Source of the DNA: Chitinophagaceae bacterium
GTDB taxonomy: Bacteria > Bacteroidota > Bacteroidia > Chitinophagales > Chitinophagaceae
Assembly: GCA_016787085.1 (NCBI GenBank)
Contig: JAEUVJ010000048.1
Location: 83,171 to 147,170, forward strand
DNA length: 64,000 bases
Direction: 5' to 3'
A model generated the notes under the pieces. It worked only from the letters and a program-made list of their open reading frames with translations. It made no database searches and had not been told where the DNA came from. This document shows, in pieces, positions 53,908-61,496 of this stretch; position 1 is the first letter of the stretch, and each line of letters starts with the position of its first letter. Position numbers and translations under genes: made by a program.

Positions 53908-54798
53908 ATGAGAAAGTTAATAGAACAAAAACACTCTTTATATATCACTACGGCTATTCTCTCTGTATTCATATTCTTTTCATGCAAATATGATACAAGG
54001 GACCTGTTGCCAAAACCAGTGGCCTCATTCACTGCCACACCTATAGCCGGGCAAACCAACCGGTATCTGCTTTCCAGTACTTCACAGAACGGATTCCGTT
54101 ACGACTGGGACAAAGGTTTTGGCAATTACGCAACCGGTAAGGCTGTTGATACCGCCTATTTTCCTGATGCCGGTACTTATACGGTTCGTTTGTTCTTATT
54201 TGGTCATAGCGGTACAGACAGCGCCAAACAAACCATTACCGTAGCGGCTGATGACCCGGCTGCATTGACACCGTTCAAAATGCTGACAGGTAACAACACC
54301 CGTAAATGGAAATTAGCTCCTGAAGCCGGTGCCTTGTGGATAGGACCCGATCCGGGAACTACCTGGTGGCAGAATGGGATAGCGGATCTTACCACCCGTT
54401 CCTGTTTATTCAATGATGAATACACGTTCACCAAAACGGGCAGCACAATGGCATTCGACAGTAAGGGAGATTTTTATGTAGATGAAGAAGGTGGTAATCC
54501 CTGGCCGGCCGGTATGCCGGCGGTAGGTTGCTATGCCAACAGCGCCATCCCTGCCGGTTTCCAGGCATGGGCCAACAATGCGGTGTTCACCTTTGAAGTG
54601 ATCAATAATAACAAACTGAAAGTAAATGGTACCGGTGCACACCTTGGTTTATATAAAGCAGGGACACCACCGGATGCCGCATTGCCTGCGCCTGCCGGCA
54701 GTGTCACGTATGATATTGTTTCTATCACGCCTACCCGCCTGGTGCTGAGATTAGATTATGGGTGGGGCGCCTGGAAATTTGTGTATGTAGCAATTTAG
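53908..54798 (+). CDS. PKD-domain lipoprotein, probable surface glycan-binding protein
   Basis: This is a 296-residue lipoprotein; its signal ends FIFFSC (Cys 26). A PKD domain follows at about 35-115 (VASFTATPIAGQTNRYLLSS, FRYDWDKGFGNYATGK, YFPDAGTYTVRLFLFG). The C-terminal half (KMLTGNNTRKWKLAPEAGAL, then GDFYVDEEGGNPWPAGMPAV and TRLVLRLDYGWGAWKFVYVA) is a conserved beta domain rich in Trp. Proteins of this form are regularly found after SusD in laminarin and other beta-glucan loci and serve as surface glycan-binding proteins. Direct binding is inferred. A terminator hairpin follows. Confidence 0.78.
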   Translation: MRKLIEQKHSLYITTAILSVFIFFSCKYDTRDLLPKPVASFTATPIAGQTNRYLLSSTSQNGFRYDWDKGFGNYATGKAVDTAYFPDAGTYTVRLFLFGHSGTDSAKQTITVAADDPAALTPFKMLTGNNTRKWKLAPEAGALWIGPDPGTTWWQNGIADLTTRSCLFNDEYTFTKTGSTMAFDSKGDFYVDEEGGNPWPAGMPAVGCYANSAIPAGFQAWANNAVFTFEVINNNKLKVNGTGAHLGLYKAGTPPDAALPAPAGSVTYDIVSITPTRLVLRLDYGWGAWKFVYVAI

Positions 54799-54822
54799 GT
54801 TCGTTAAGCAGGCAATCAGAGA

Positions 54823-54864
54823 GTGGAAAGCATTTGCCCTCCGGGTATAATGCTTCCACTTTTT
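54823..54864 (+). terminator. Intrinsic terminator between PKD and GH16 genes
   Basis: GTGGAAAGCATT (54823-54834) pairs with AATGCTTCCAC (54849-54859) with one bulge, followed by TTTTT. It suggests that the GH16 gene is expressed partly by read-through or from its own promoter. Confidence 0.7.
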
Positions 54865-54907
54865 AAAATGTATTAAATATTACCGTAAACGACGAAGTGA
54901 AAGATGA

Positions 54908-54988
54908 ACCACATAGCCACATAGTGCACAATAGAGAGAAGTACATAGATTTTTATGTGTAAGCTATGTTTCTATGTGCCTATGTGGT
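54908..54988. repeat. Long inverted repeat of CCACATAG units upstream of GH16
   Basis: The arm at 54908-54924 (ACCACATAGCCACATAG) is complementary to 54972-54988 with one mismatch in 17. Further CATAG/CTATG units lie inside. The right arm ends 24 bp before the GH16 ATG at 55013. It may form a stable hairpin in the leader, or be a dispersed palindromic repeat. Confidence 0.9.
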
Positions 54989-55012
54989 ATAAAAACAAAC
55001 TTGTAAAGGAAG

Positions 55013-56200
55013 ATGAAGACGAGAACGATTATCCTGGTACTCGCTGTAGCGATAGTCAGCTGTAAGAAAAACAGCGGCGGCGGCACATCGCAACCCACAC
55101 CCACTGTAACGATCAATAATGTAACACAGGCCGAAGGCAACGGCGGGACTACCGCATTTGTATTTACGGTCAAACTCAGCAATTCTACTTCCAAACAGGT
55201 GACCGTTACGTATTCTACAGCCGAAGGGGCAGCCAAAGCCACACAGGATTTTACGGCCGTTACCAATCAGTCACTCGTCTTTCAGCCTGATGAGACTGAA
55301 AAGAACATTACGATAAACGTGGTGGCTGATAATGCAAGAGAAGGCGATGATGATTTCAGCGTGATACTGACCGGTTCCGTCAATGCCAATATTTACCAGT
55401 TCACGGCTTCCGGTATGATCACCAATGATGATGTCAATATATCGTACAACAATACCGGTTATGATGCACCCACCAGTTACCCCGGCTATACTTTATGGTG
55501 GGGCGAGGAGTTCAACAGCGGTTCACTGGATATGAATGCATGGACCTTTGAGAACGGAGATGGTTGCCCATCTGTCTGCGGCTGGGGAAATAATGAACTG
55601 GAATATTACCGTCCGGAGAATTTATTCTTCCAGGATGGTAAGATGGTGATCGAAGCGAAGAAAGAAAGTTATGGTGGCAAGAATTATACCTCCACCAAGA
55701 TACTGACGAGAGGAAAGAAATCATTTAAGTTCGGACGCATTGATGTACGTGCCATTTTACCAAGAGGAAAAGGTATCTGGCCGGCCTTCTGGCTGTTGCC
55801 GCAAAACAATGTATTCGGCGGCTGGCCCACCAGCGGTGAGATAGACCTGATGGAAATGGTAGGGCATGAGCCGAACCGTACGCATGGCACGATTCATTAT
55901 GGCCCCGGCCCCGGTAGTACTTCTATTAATCGTAACTACACGCTGCCAACAGGCGTATTCAATGATAAGTTCTATGTATTCTCGCTGGAGTGGAAGCAGG
56001 ACCAGATCAAATGGTATGTAGACGATATACTGTTTGCGACGATCAACAAGGCCGACATCGGCGCTTTCAACTGGCCGTTCAATGAAGATTTCTTTTTCAT
56101 CATCAACTGTGCTGTCGGCGGCAACTGGCCCGGTAGCCCGGATGCTACCACCTATTTCCCGCAATGGCTGATCGTGGATTATGTGAGAGTGTACAGGTAA
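55013..56200 (+). CDS. GH16 endo-beta-1,3-glucanase (laminarinase) lipoprotein with Calx-beta domain
   Basis: This is a 395-residue lipoprotein (KTRTIILVLAVAIVSC, lipobox Cys 17). A Calx-beta domain lies at about 30-135 (VTINNVTQAEGNGGTTAFVF, PDETEKNITINVVADNAREG, DDFSVILTG). The GH16 domain lies at about 160-395: LWWGEEFNSGSLDMNAWTFE, CGWGNNELEYYRPENLFFQD, GRIDVRAILPRGKGIWPAFW, the catalytic ExDxxE site in SGEIDLMEMVGHEPNR, and GTIHYGPG. Bacterial laminarinases cut internal beta-1,3 bonds in laminarin or callose-like glucans. The lipid anchor and neighbours suggest surface action feeding the SusCD pair. The last gene of the locus. Confidence 0.92.
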   Translation: MKTRTIILVLAVAIVSCKKNSGGGTSQPTPTVTINNVTQAEGNGGTTAFVFTVKLSNSTSKQVTVTYSTAEGAAKATQDFTAVTNQSLVFQPDETEKNITINVVADNAREGDDDFSVILTGSVNANIYQFTASGMITNDDVNISYNNTGYDAPTSYPGYTLWWGEEFNSGSLDMNAWTFENGDGCPSVCGWGNNELEYYRPENLFFQDGKMVIEAKKESYGGKNYTSTKILTRGKKSFKFGRIDVRAILPRGKGIWPAFWLLPQNNVFGGWPTSGEIDLMEMVGHEPNRTHGTIHYGPGPGSTSINRNYTLPTGVFNDKFYVFSLEWKQDQIKWYVDDILFATINKADIGAFNWPFNEDFFFIINCAVGGNWPGSPDATTYFPQWLIVDYVRVYR

Positions 56201-56289
56201 GGGGAGATTTCATTCTTACAAGCGTGACTACTGAGCCTGTTTAGTGCAATGCGTTGATCAGAATAGTCAGGCCCTGTAAACAATTCATA

Positions 56290-56451
56290 TTAGCTGTAAT
56301 GCTTCTTTTTCTTAGGTAAGCCTACGTTTCGGAGTATTTCGTTTGCCTTATCTACTTTGTCTTGAAATAAAGGTTGCTTCTTGAATTTCTCAAGAGATTT
56401 GTCAATTGTTACAATGGGAGTTTTTTTACTATTCAGTTCCTTTATATTCAT
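56290..56451 (-). CDS. 53-residue basic protein downstream of the DUF6934 gene
   Basis: This ORF runs from ATG at 56451 to TAA at 56290-56292. The protein starts NIKELNSKKTPIVTIDKSLE and ends LRNVGLPKKKKHYS; it is Lys-rich (about 14 Lys in 53 residues). It begins 15 bp after the stop of the DUF6934 gene on the same strand, so the two are probably one unit. I know no family for it. Size, charge and pairing recall toxin-antitoxin or cassette genes, but nothing shows such activity. Coding is supported by the tight spacing and the in-frame length without other starts. Confidence 0.6.
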   Translation of the reverse strand: MNIKELNSKKTPIVTIDKSLEKFKKQPLFQDKVDKANEILRNVGLPKKKKHYS

Positions 56452-56466
56452 ATTGTAAATATAATA

Positions 56467-56907
56467 CTATTTTCTTTTGACCAGAAACGCTTCATAGACT
56501 ACATCCTTTTCAAACGGCTCCCATTCTTCGTCCTTCAGCCCAAACACCTGAAAGTCACGCTTTATTTCAAGGAGATATTTTGAAATCCCAATTCTATAAA
56601 GTCTTGTTCGGGCTTTTGTGCTACCTGTTGCAAATACCCATGAATCAGGATACTTGTCGGTAAATGCATATACGGTAGCAACAACAGTAGCGAGAACCAT
56701 GTCACTATCTCCATTATTTGAAATGGTACTGTCGTTGATTTCACCTGTAACGTTGTCTTTGTCACCAAAAGCCAGGTTATATAAGTCTTTTAAATTGGTT
56801 TCACTGTACTTAACCAATTTTTTAATTTTCCCCTTTGGCCCTTCGCTGGTGAACTCGAAAACCATCAGCGACTTCTCTGCTTTTAGGGGGTATTTTGGTA
56901 GTTTCAT
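56467..56907 (-). CDS. DUF6934 family protein
   Basis: This is a 146-residue protein. The sequence MVFEFTSEGPKGKIKKLVKY, YNLAFGDKD, NNGDSDMVLATVVATVYAFT, DKYPDSWVFATGSTKARTRL, YRIGISKYLLEIKRDFQVFG and YEAFLVKRK fits the DUF6934 pattern of Bacteroidota accessory genomes. The function is unknown. The GSTxARTRLYR segment is the most conserved part. It forms a two-gene unit with the 53-residue ORF downstream and is the first of five same-strand genes in a palindrome-spaced stretch. Confidence 0.75.
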   Translation of the reverse strand: MKLPKYPLKAEKSLMVFEFTSEGPKGKIKKLVKYSETNLKDLYNLAFGDKDNVTGEINDSTISNNGDSDMVLATVVATVYAFTDKYPDSWVFATGSTKARTRLYRIGISKYLLEIKRDFQVFGLKDEEWEPFEKDVVYEAFLVKRK

Positions 56908-57059
56908 TTTTATTGAAGCTGTTTTATCCGGATGTTGCCAAAGTATTACACTTAATGGCAGTCTGTGAAAAAACTACTCACAACGGCTGATTAAAAATAC
57001 AAAAATCTAGGAGACAGCTAAAGGGACGCCTGGCAGGCAAAGTAATTCGCCGTTTACGG

Positions 57060-57686
57060 TTAAGTGCTGCAATCGCAAGTGACCTTATCAATAATTGTCA
57101 GCACCCATTTGTTATTGATATAGCTCAGGTAGATGATTAATTCATTCCCGTTATTTTCAGCGATCACAATTCTCCTGCTTTTATTTTCGAGCTTGTAGAA
57201 GTCATTGATCGTTTTTACCGGCACTTCGTTTGTAAACTCTTTGTTCAGGTACTTAGCGGTTTCAGAAAGCAAATGATCGGTTCGGGTGGTGTCCACAAAT
57301 GTCCCGGTTTTTGTCCATTTTTCACAGTCGTAGCGTGGAAGCTTGGCATACTTTAACGGGGTCAGCTTTACGCTGTCATAAAAAGGCACGTTAGGATAGG
57401 TGGAGTCACTAAATCCCAGTGTTGTATAGTGTTTGTAGGTATTGAACACGCCAATTCTGTTTAGCATATAAATGCCTGTGCTCTTGTCAGTATAACGGGA
57501 CAATGTCACAGAGTCACGATTGGAAAGAGCCGCTACCACCTTTTTAAGTGTTCCTGAAAAGTCTTTTTCCTTTGAGGGCTGTGCAAAGGAAATTGTCGCT
57601 CCAAAAAGTGCTGCAAAAATGAGTAGTGAGGGTCTCAATATTATTGTTTTTACGGTTCGGGCATTGCTGAAGGGGGTCTTCAGCAC
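57060..57686 (-). CDS. Exported protein of unknown function
   Basis: This is a 208-residue protein with an N-terminal signal (ILRPSLLIFAALFGATISFA, cleavage near AQP) preceded by about 16 residues. The mature part is mixed alpha/beta: DFSGTLKKVVAALSNRDSVT, then TGIYMLNRIGVF, KLPRYDCEKWTKTGTFVDTT, and a C-terminal ENNGNELIIYLSYINNKWVL ending TCDCST. I do not recognise a family. It is likely periplasmic. It lies in the accessory, same-strand block. Confidence 0.6.
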   Translation of the reverse strand: MLKTPFSNARTVKTIILRPSLLIFAALFGATISFAQPSKEKDFSGTLKKVVAALSNRDSVTLSRYTDKSTGIYMLNRIGVFNTYKHYTTLGFSDSTYPNVPFYDSVKLTPLKYAKLPRYDCEKWTKTGTFVDTTRTDHLLSETAKYLNKEFTNEVPVKTINDFYKLENKSRRIVIAENNGNELIIYLSYINNKWVLTIIDKVTCDCST

Positions 57687-57782
57687 TACCGCTCAATAAA
57701 GTTACCAATGTTGAATTACTTCCGTCAGCCTGTTAGCATTGCGTCAGCCCGGCCTTTGGCAATGTTAGCGGTTCGTTGTTTA

Positions 57783-58331
57783 TTATTTGGATGGCTCATA
57801 GTAAAGCGTTACGGCGCCACCCCTAAAGGTTTTGGTCTTTATGAGTTTTAAAACGGTTCTGTCGTTTATATTTTCAAATAATGGCAAACCGCTTCCTGCA
57901 AGGACAGGGTGAACACAAAGCTGGTATTCATCAATCAGATTAAGTTTCATCAGCTGTATAATTAAACTCCGGCTGCCAACGAAAATGTCTTTGCCTGGTT
58001 GTTGTTTGAGTGTTGAAACTTCTTCTTCAATAGGTCGATCTGCAAGTTTTGCGCTGTGCCATTCTGTACTTTTCAGCGTTTGCGAAAAGACAATTTTGGG
58101 GATTTTGTCTATAGCCATCGCAAAGTCGTCCATTGATTTTTCACCGGAAGGATCTTTTATCAGCGTTTGCCAGAATTGCATAAGCTGATAGGTTATCCTT
58201 CCATATAGCACCACGTCTGCGTTATTTAACAGGTCAGTGTAATGCTGATGTATTTCTTCGTCTGGGATTATTGCTGTATGATCGCAAAACCCGTCAATTG
58301 TCATATTAATTGCTGCAATTATCCTTCTCAT
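57783..58331 (-). CDS. Dihydrofolate reductase / RibD C-terminal family protein
   Basis: This is a 182-residue protein with the RibD_C/DHFR-like fold: opening RRIIAAINMTIDGFCDH, then LLNNADVVLYGRITYQLMQF, IPKIVFSQTLKS, KDIFVGSRSLIIQLMKLNLI, DEYQLCVHPVLAGSGLPLFE and a final GGAVTLYYEP. Family members (YwjB/YyaP-like) bind NADPH; most stand-alone members have unknown substrates and are frequent cargo of gene cassettes. It probably is not the housekeeping folate enzyme. It is flanked on both sides by palindrome-rich spacers. Confidence 0.85.
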   Translation of the reverse strand: MRRIIAAINMTIDGFCDHTAIIPDEEIHQHYTDLLNNADVVLYGRITYQLMQFWQTLIKDPSGEKSMDDFAMAIDKIPKIVFSQTLKSTEWHSAKLADRPIEEEVSTLKQQPGKDIFVGSRSLIIQLMKLNLIDEYQLCVHPVLAGSGLPLFENINDRTVLKLIKTKTFRGGAVTLYYEPSK

Positions 58332-58586
58332 TTTTAACCTTAATGTTTAGTGTTGGGTACTCTTGAGCATCTTTCAATGCCGGCTAACGGCCAGGACTTG
58401 GCGTTGTGGCGGTATTCCGTGATCGTCAGCCCGAACCGCTGCTGAGTAAAGTTAATGCAGTTGAAAGTATATTCTGTAGCTCGGCTTTATTCGTCAGCCG
58501 AAACTGGAGCTGAGTAACGAACGGGACGATGAGATTATATTCGTTCAGCCGCCATAGTGCCAAACCAATATTGTGTGCAGTGCCGA
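58332..58586. repeat. Palindrome-rich spacer between accessory genes
   Basis: Imperfect inverted arms lie at 58397-58412 (CTTGGCGTTGTGGCGG) and 58549-58564 (CCGCCATAGTGCCAAA). Inside are two related 26-nt direct repeats, 58424-58449 and 58492-58517, both starting CGTCAGCC and ending CTGAGTAA. No gene is seen in these 255 bp. It resembles a recombination-type spacer. Confidence 0.65.
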
Positions 58587-59444
58587 TTATGAACCAATAA
58601 CTAATCGTATGAAATCATAGATGACTTTACCAATCAAGCCGATGCTTATTGAAAGAATAGCTGCCTGATGTCCAAGTGAGCGGTCCCTTTTATTTTTGTA
58701 TTCGATCATGGGATAAACCCACCTGAAATAATGAAATAAAATTCTCAAAAAGAATAGGCCAACAAAGAAACAATATGTTAAAAACAAATTCTCTATGAAA
58801 GGGTGAGCTGAAAAAAATGAAAATTTCAATAGGATTACTCGATAACATAACCAAAATCCAAACGGGATTCCAAAAAACCAAATTAATATGTCATAAATCC
58901 CGCCTTTATGAATGTTTGGAAACTTTGAAGGTTTGGTTTTGATAAATGAATCAATTTCAAAATATACTCCATTGACCCACATGTTATCAGACCCTTCTAC
59001 AATAAATTCAGATTCATTGTATGTTCGTTCGCTAGGAGAAAATGAGAAATCAAGAATTTTATGTTTTCTAAAATCAATTAAAAGACTAAACGAGTTAGAG
59101 GGGTAATGGTCGAAATTTGATTCATATATTAAACGGCTATTTACATAAACAGAGGTTATTTTTTCTGGGAAGGATGGAAATTTAAAAACTTCATCAATCG
59201 TTCCGAAAAGCTCTTCATTTCGTGAGCCTTTGATTGTCACTTTAAGTTCAGCACATGTATCGAGATTAGCCCTAAGATTGTTGGGTTCTGTTATCTCAAG
59301 TTTGTCGCTTTTTTTGTATTCGATATCACTAGCATCTTTAGCCCGAAGCTGTAATATATCTAATATTTTTTTTAAATCTTCTTTATCGAGACTTAAAGAT
59401 TTGAGAGATTTAGTTAGTCTTGTTCTAGATATATTGCTGCTCAT
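58587..59444 (-). CDS. AT-rich membrane protein of unknown function
   Basis: This is a 285-residue protein with a helical soluble start (RTRLTKSLKSLSLDKEDLKK), a beta-rich middle (AELKVTIKGSRNEELFGTID, VYVNSRLIYESNFDHYP) and three hydrophobic segments at about 180-205, 215-240 and 260-280. No family is recognised. The base composition is clearly more AT-rich than that of the surrounding genes. The gene is bounded by 9-bp inverted repeats (TTGTGTGCA at 58571-58579; TGCACACAA at 59470-59478). Both points suggest horizontal acquisition as a unit. Confidence 0.6.
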   Translation of the reverse strand: MSSNISRTRLTKSLKSLSLDKEDLKKILDILQLRAKDASDIEYKKSDKLEITEPNNLRANLDTCAELKVTIKGSRNEELFGTIDEVFKFPSFPEKITSVYVNSRLIYESNFDHYPSNSFSLLIDFRKHKILDFSFSPSERTYNESEFIVEGSDNMWVNGVYFEIDSFIKTKPSKFPNIHKGGIYDILIWFFGIPFGFWLCYRVILLKFSFFSAHPFIENLFLTYCFFVGLFFLRILFHYFRWVYPMIEYKNKRDRSLGHQAAILSISIGLIGKVIYDFIRLVIGS

Positions 59445-59773
59445 AATTTACACTTGCTAAATCGCTAATTGCACACAACACGTAAATTTATGACACTCCC
59501 GGCATCCTTTAAAGAAAAATGGTTTTTGATTTTCAGACAGTTGATCTTCGCCATTCCAATTGATATTGTCACAATCCACCGTTGGTCATCTCTTCTTCGC
59601 ATGTCAGTTGTTGCTTTCAGGACTTACCGATCATCCGTCGAACTGAACATATCGGCCAACTAACTTTTCCCTTCACCGGCTACTCTTATTACATCTTTCC
59701 TTCATTTGACAGGATTTCGGCATGATTCTTTACATTCGGCATTCCTTTTTTTTACACCGTAAACGATCCTTAC
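59445..59773. other. Intergenic region at the end of the accessory block
   Basis: This 329-bp stretch lies between the divergent AT-rich gene and the M28 peptidase. It holds the right inverted repeat (59470-59478). A 64-codon open frame at 59469-59663 has no coding character. I see no other feature. Confidence 0.5.
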
Positions 59774-61330
59774 ATGAAGAAAATAAAATGTTTATTACTG
59801 CTCGTCCTGTTGCTGCCTGCTGCCGTTGGTTTTTCGCAGTCAAAAGATTCGCTCATCGTGGCAGCGATCATTAAAGAAGCAAACGAAAATTCACAACTCG
59901 AAAAACTGGGCCATGAGTTAATAGATGGCATCGGGCCAAGACTCACAGGCACCCCGCAAATGAAACAGGCGCATGACTGGGCAGTGGCCAAATACGGCAG
60001 CTGGGGTATAGAAGCCCGCAATGAGAAATGGGGTGAGTGGAGAGGATGGGAAAGAGGCGTCACCCATATTGACATGGTGTACCCGCGGGTGAAATCATTG
60101 GAAGGAATGCAACTGGCATGGAGCCCGGGCACAGGAGGAAAAACAATTACTGCTGAAACGATCATCCTGGCCGATGTAGCCGATTCACTGGCTTTCCAGC
60201 AATGGCTTCCTGCGGTAAAAGGAAAGTTCGTGATGATCTCTATGTGCCAGCCTACAGGACGTCCCGATTACAACTGGGAAGAGTTCGGCCTTAAAGAGTC
60301 AGTGGAGAAAATGAAAAAGGAACGTACGGCACAGACAGAAGCCTGGCGCAAGCGCATCAGCAAAACAGGTTTGACGAATAAAGACCTTGCACGGGCATTG
60401 GAAAAAGCAGGGGCCGTCGGTATTGTAGCCAGCAACTGGTCCTCCGGTTTCGGGGTGAATAAAATATTCGGCGCCAATACCACGAAGATCCCGACGGTGG
60501 ACATTGCATTGGAGGATTATGGGTTACTGTACCGGTTGACAGAGTCAGGTAGTAAACCAAAGATCAGCGTACGGGCCGATTCAAAAGAACTGGGAATGGC
60601 CCCCACCTTTAATACCGTTGCTGAAATAAAAGGAACCGAAAAACCGGGTGAGTATGTCATGCTCTCTGCCCATTTCGATTCATGGGATGGAGCTACCGGC
60701 GCTACGGACAACGGTACCGGCACATTAGTAATGATGGAAGCCATGCGTATCCTGAAAAAATTATATCCTAACCCGAAGCGTACAATACTCGTAGGCCATT
60801 GGGGAAGTGAAGAGCAGGGATTGAACGGCTCAAGAGCTTTTGTGGAGGACCACCCGGAGATCGTCAGCAATATCCAGGCTTTGTTCAACCAGGACAATGG
60901 TACAGGCAGGGTGGTGAACATGGCCGGCCAGGGTTTTCTGCATGCGTATGATTATCTCGGCCGCTGGCTGGCGAGAGTGCCTTCTTCTATCAGGGGAAAT
61001 ATCGAGACCCGCTTTCCGGGTTCACCGGGTGGTGGTGGTTCTGATTACGCTTCTTTTGTAGCGGCGGGAGTTCCTGCTTTTTCATTAAGCTCCAATAGCT
61101 GGCTCTATGGTTCTTATACCTGGCATACTAACCGGGATACTTATGATAAGATCGTATTCGATGATGTACGCAGCAATGCCATTCTTACGGCTATCCTGAT
61201 CTACATGGCCTGCGAAGACCCGGAGAAGACATCAAGAGAAAAAGCAGTGTTGCCCGTTAGTCCGCGAACAGGCGAACCGGGCCGCTGGCCGGAAAAACGA
61301 TCGCCGACAAGAAAAGGGGGAGTGGATTAG
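59774..61330 (+). CDS. Secreted M28-family zinc peptidase
   Basis: This is a 518-residue exported peptidase (signal to about 21, GFSQ). The start of the mature enzyme is LEKLGHELIDGIGPRLTGTP, a common opening of M28 aminopeptidases. A protease-associated (PA) region follows (about 110-270). The di-zinc site has LSAHFDSWDGATGATDNGTG (His and Asp ligands) and GHWGSEEQGLNGSRAF (catalytic Glu and ligand Glu). Later segments are FNQDNGTGRVVNMAGQGF, SDYASFVAAGVPAFSL and YTWHTNRDTYDKI (final His). It likely cuts N-terminal residues in the periplasm or outside. The C-terminal tail is basic and low in structure. Confidence 0.9.
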   Translation: MKKIKCLLLLVLLLPAAVGFSQSKDSLIVAAIIKEANENSQLEKLGHELIDGIGPRLTGTPQMKQAHDWAVAKYGSWGIEARNEKWGEWRGWERGVTHIDMVYPRVKSLEGMQLAWSPGTGGKTITAETIILADVADSLAFQQWLPAVKGKFVMISMCQPTGRPDYNWEEFGLKESVEKMKKERTAQTEAWRKRISKTGLTNKDLARALEKAGAVGIVASNWSSGFGVNKIFGANTTKIPTVDIALEDYGLLYRLTESGSKPKISVRADSKELGMAPTFNTVAEIKGTEKPGEYVMLSAHFDSWDGATGATDNGTGTLVMMEAMRILKKLYPNPKRTILVGHWGSEEQGLNGSRAFVEDHPEIVSNIQALFNQDNGTGRVVNMAGQGFLHAYDYLGRWLARVPSSIRGNIETRFPGSPGGGGSDYASFVAAGVPAFSLSSNSWLYGSYTWHTNRDTYDKIVFDDVRSNAILTAILIYMACEDPEKTSREKAVLPVSPRTGEPGRWPEKRSPTRKGGVD

Positions 61331-61450
61331 TGAGTGTACAAACGATGAGCAGTTATCTAACTATTGTATAAATGTTTTTGCCAGTGTCAGTGTTTGCAGA
61401 GAGATATCATGGTTAAAAAAATTGTTAGTTGATTTAAGCATAGAAAAAAC

Positions 61451-61474
61451 AAAAGGCGCCGGAAGGCGCCTTTT
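61451..61474. terminator. Bidirectional terminator between M28 and OmpP1 genes
   Basis: AAAAGGCGCC (61451-61460) pairs with GGCGCCTTTT (61465-61474) around GGAA. T runs follow on both strands, fitting its place between convergent genes. Confidence 0.85.
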
Positions 61475-61496
61475 CTCATGGCTATTTATACGGTCA

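Noticed and set aside
56908..58586. Standard integron with attC sites
   Set aside because: The spacers are palindromic, but they do not carry proper RYYYAAC/GTTRRRY pairs and no integron integrase is in the window; only a cassette-like array is claimed.
59469..59663. 64-codon plus-strand ORF
   Set aside because: There is no recognisable motif and no start context; it begins inside the inverted repeat bounding the accessory gene.
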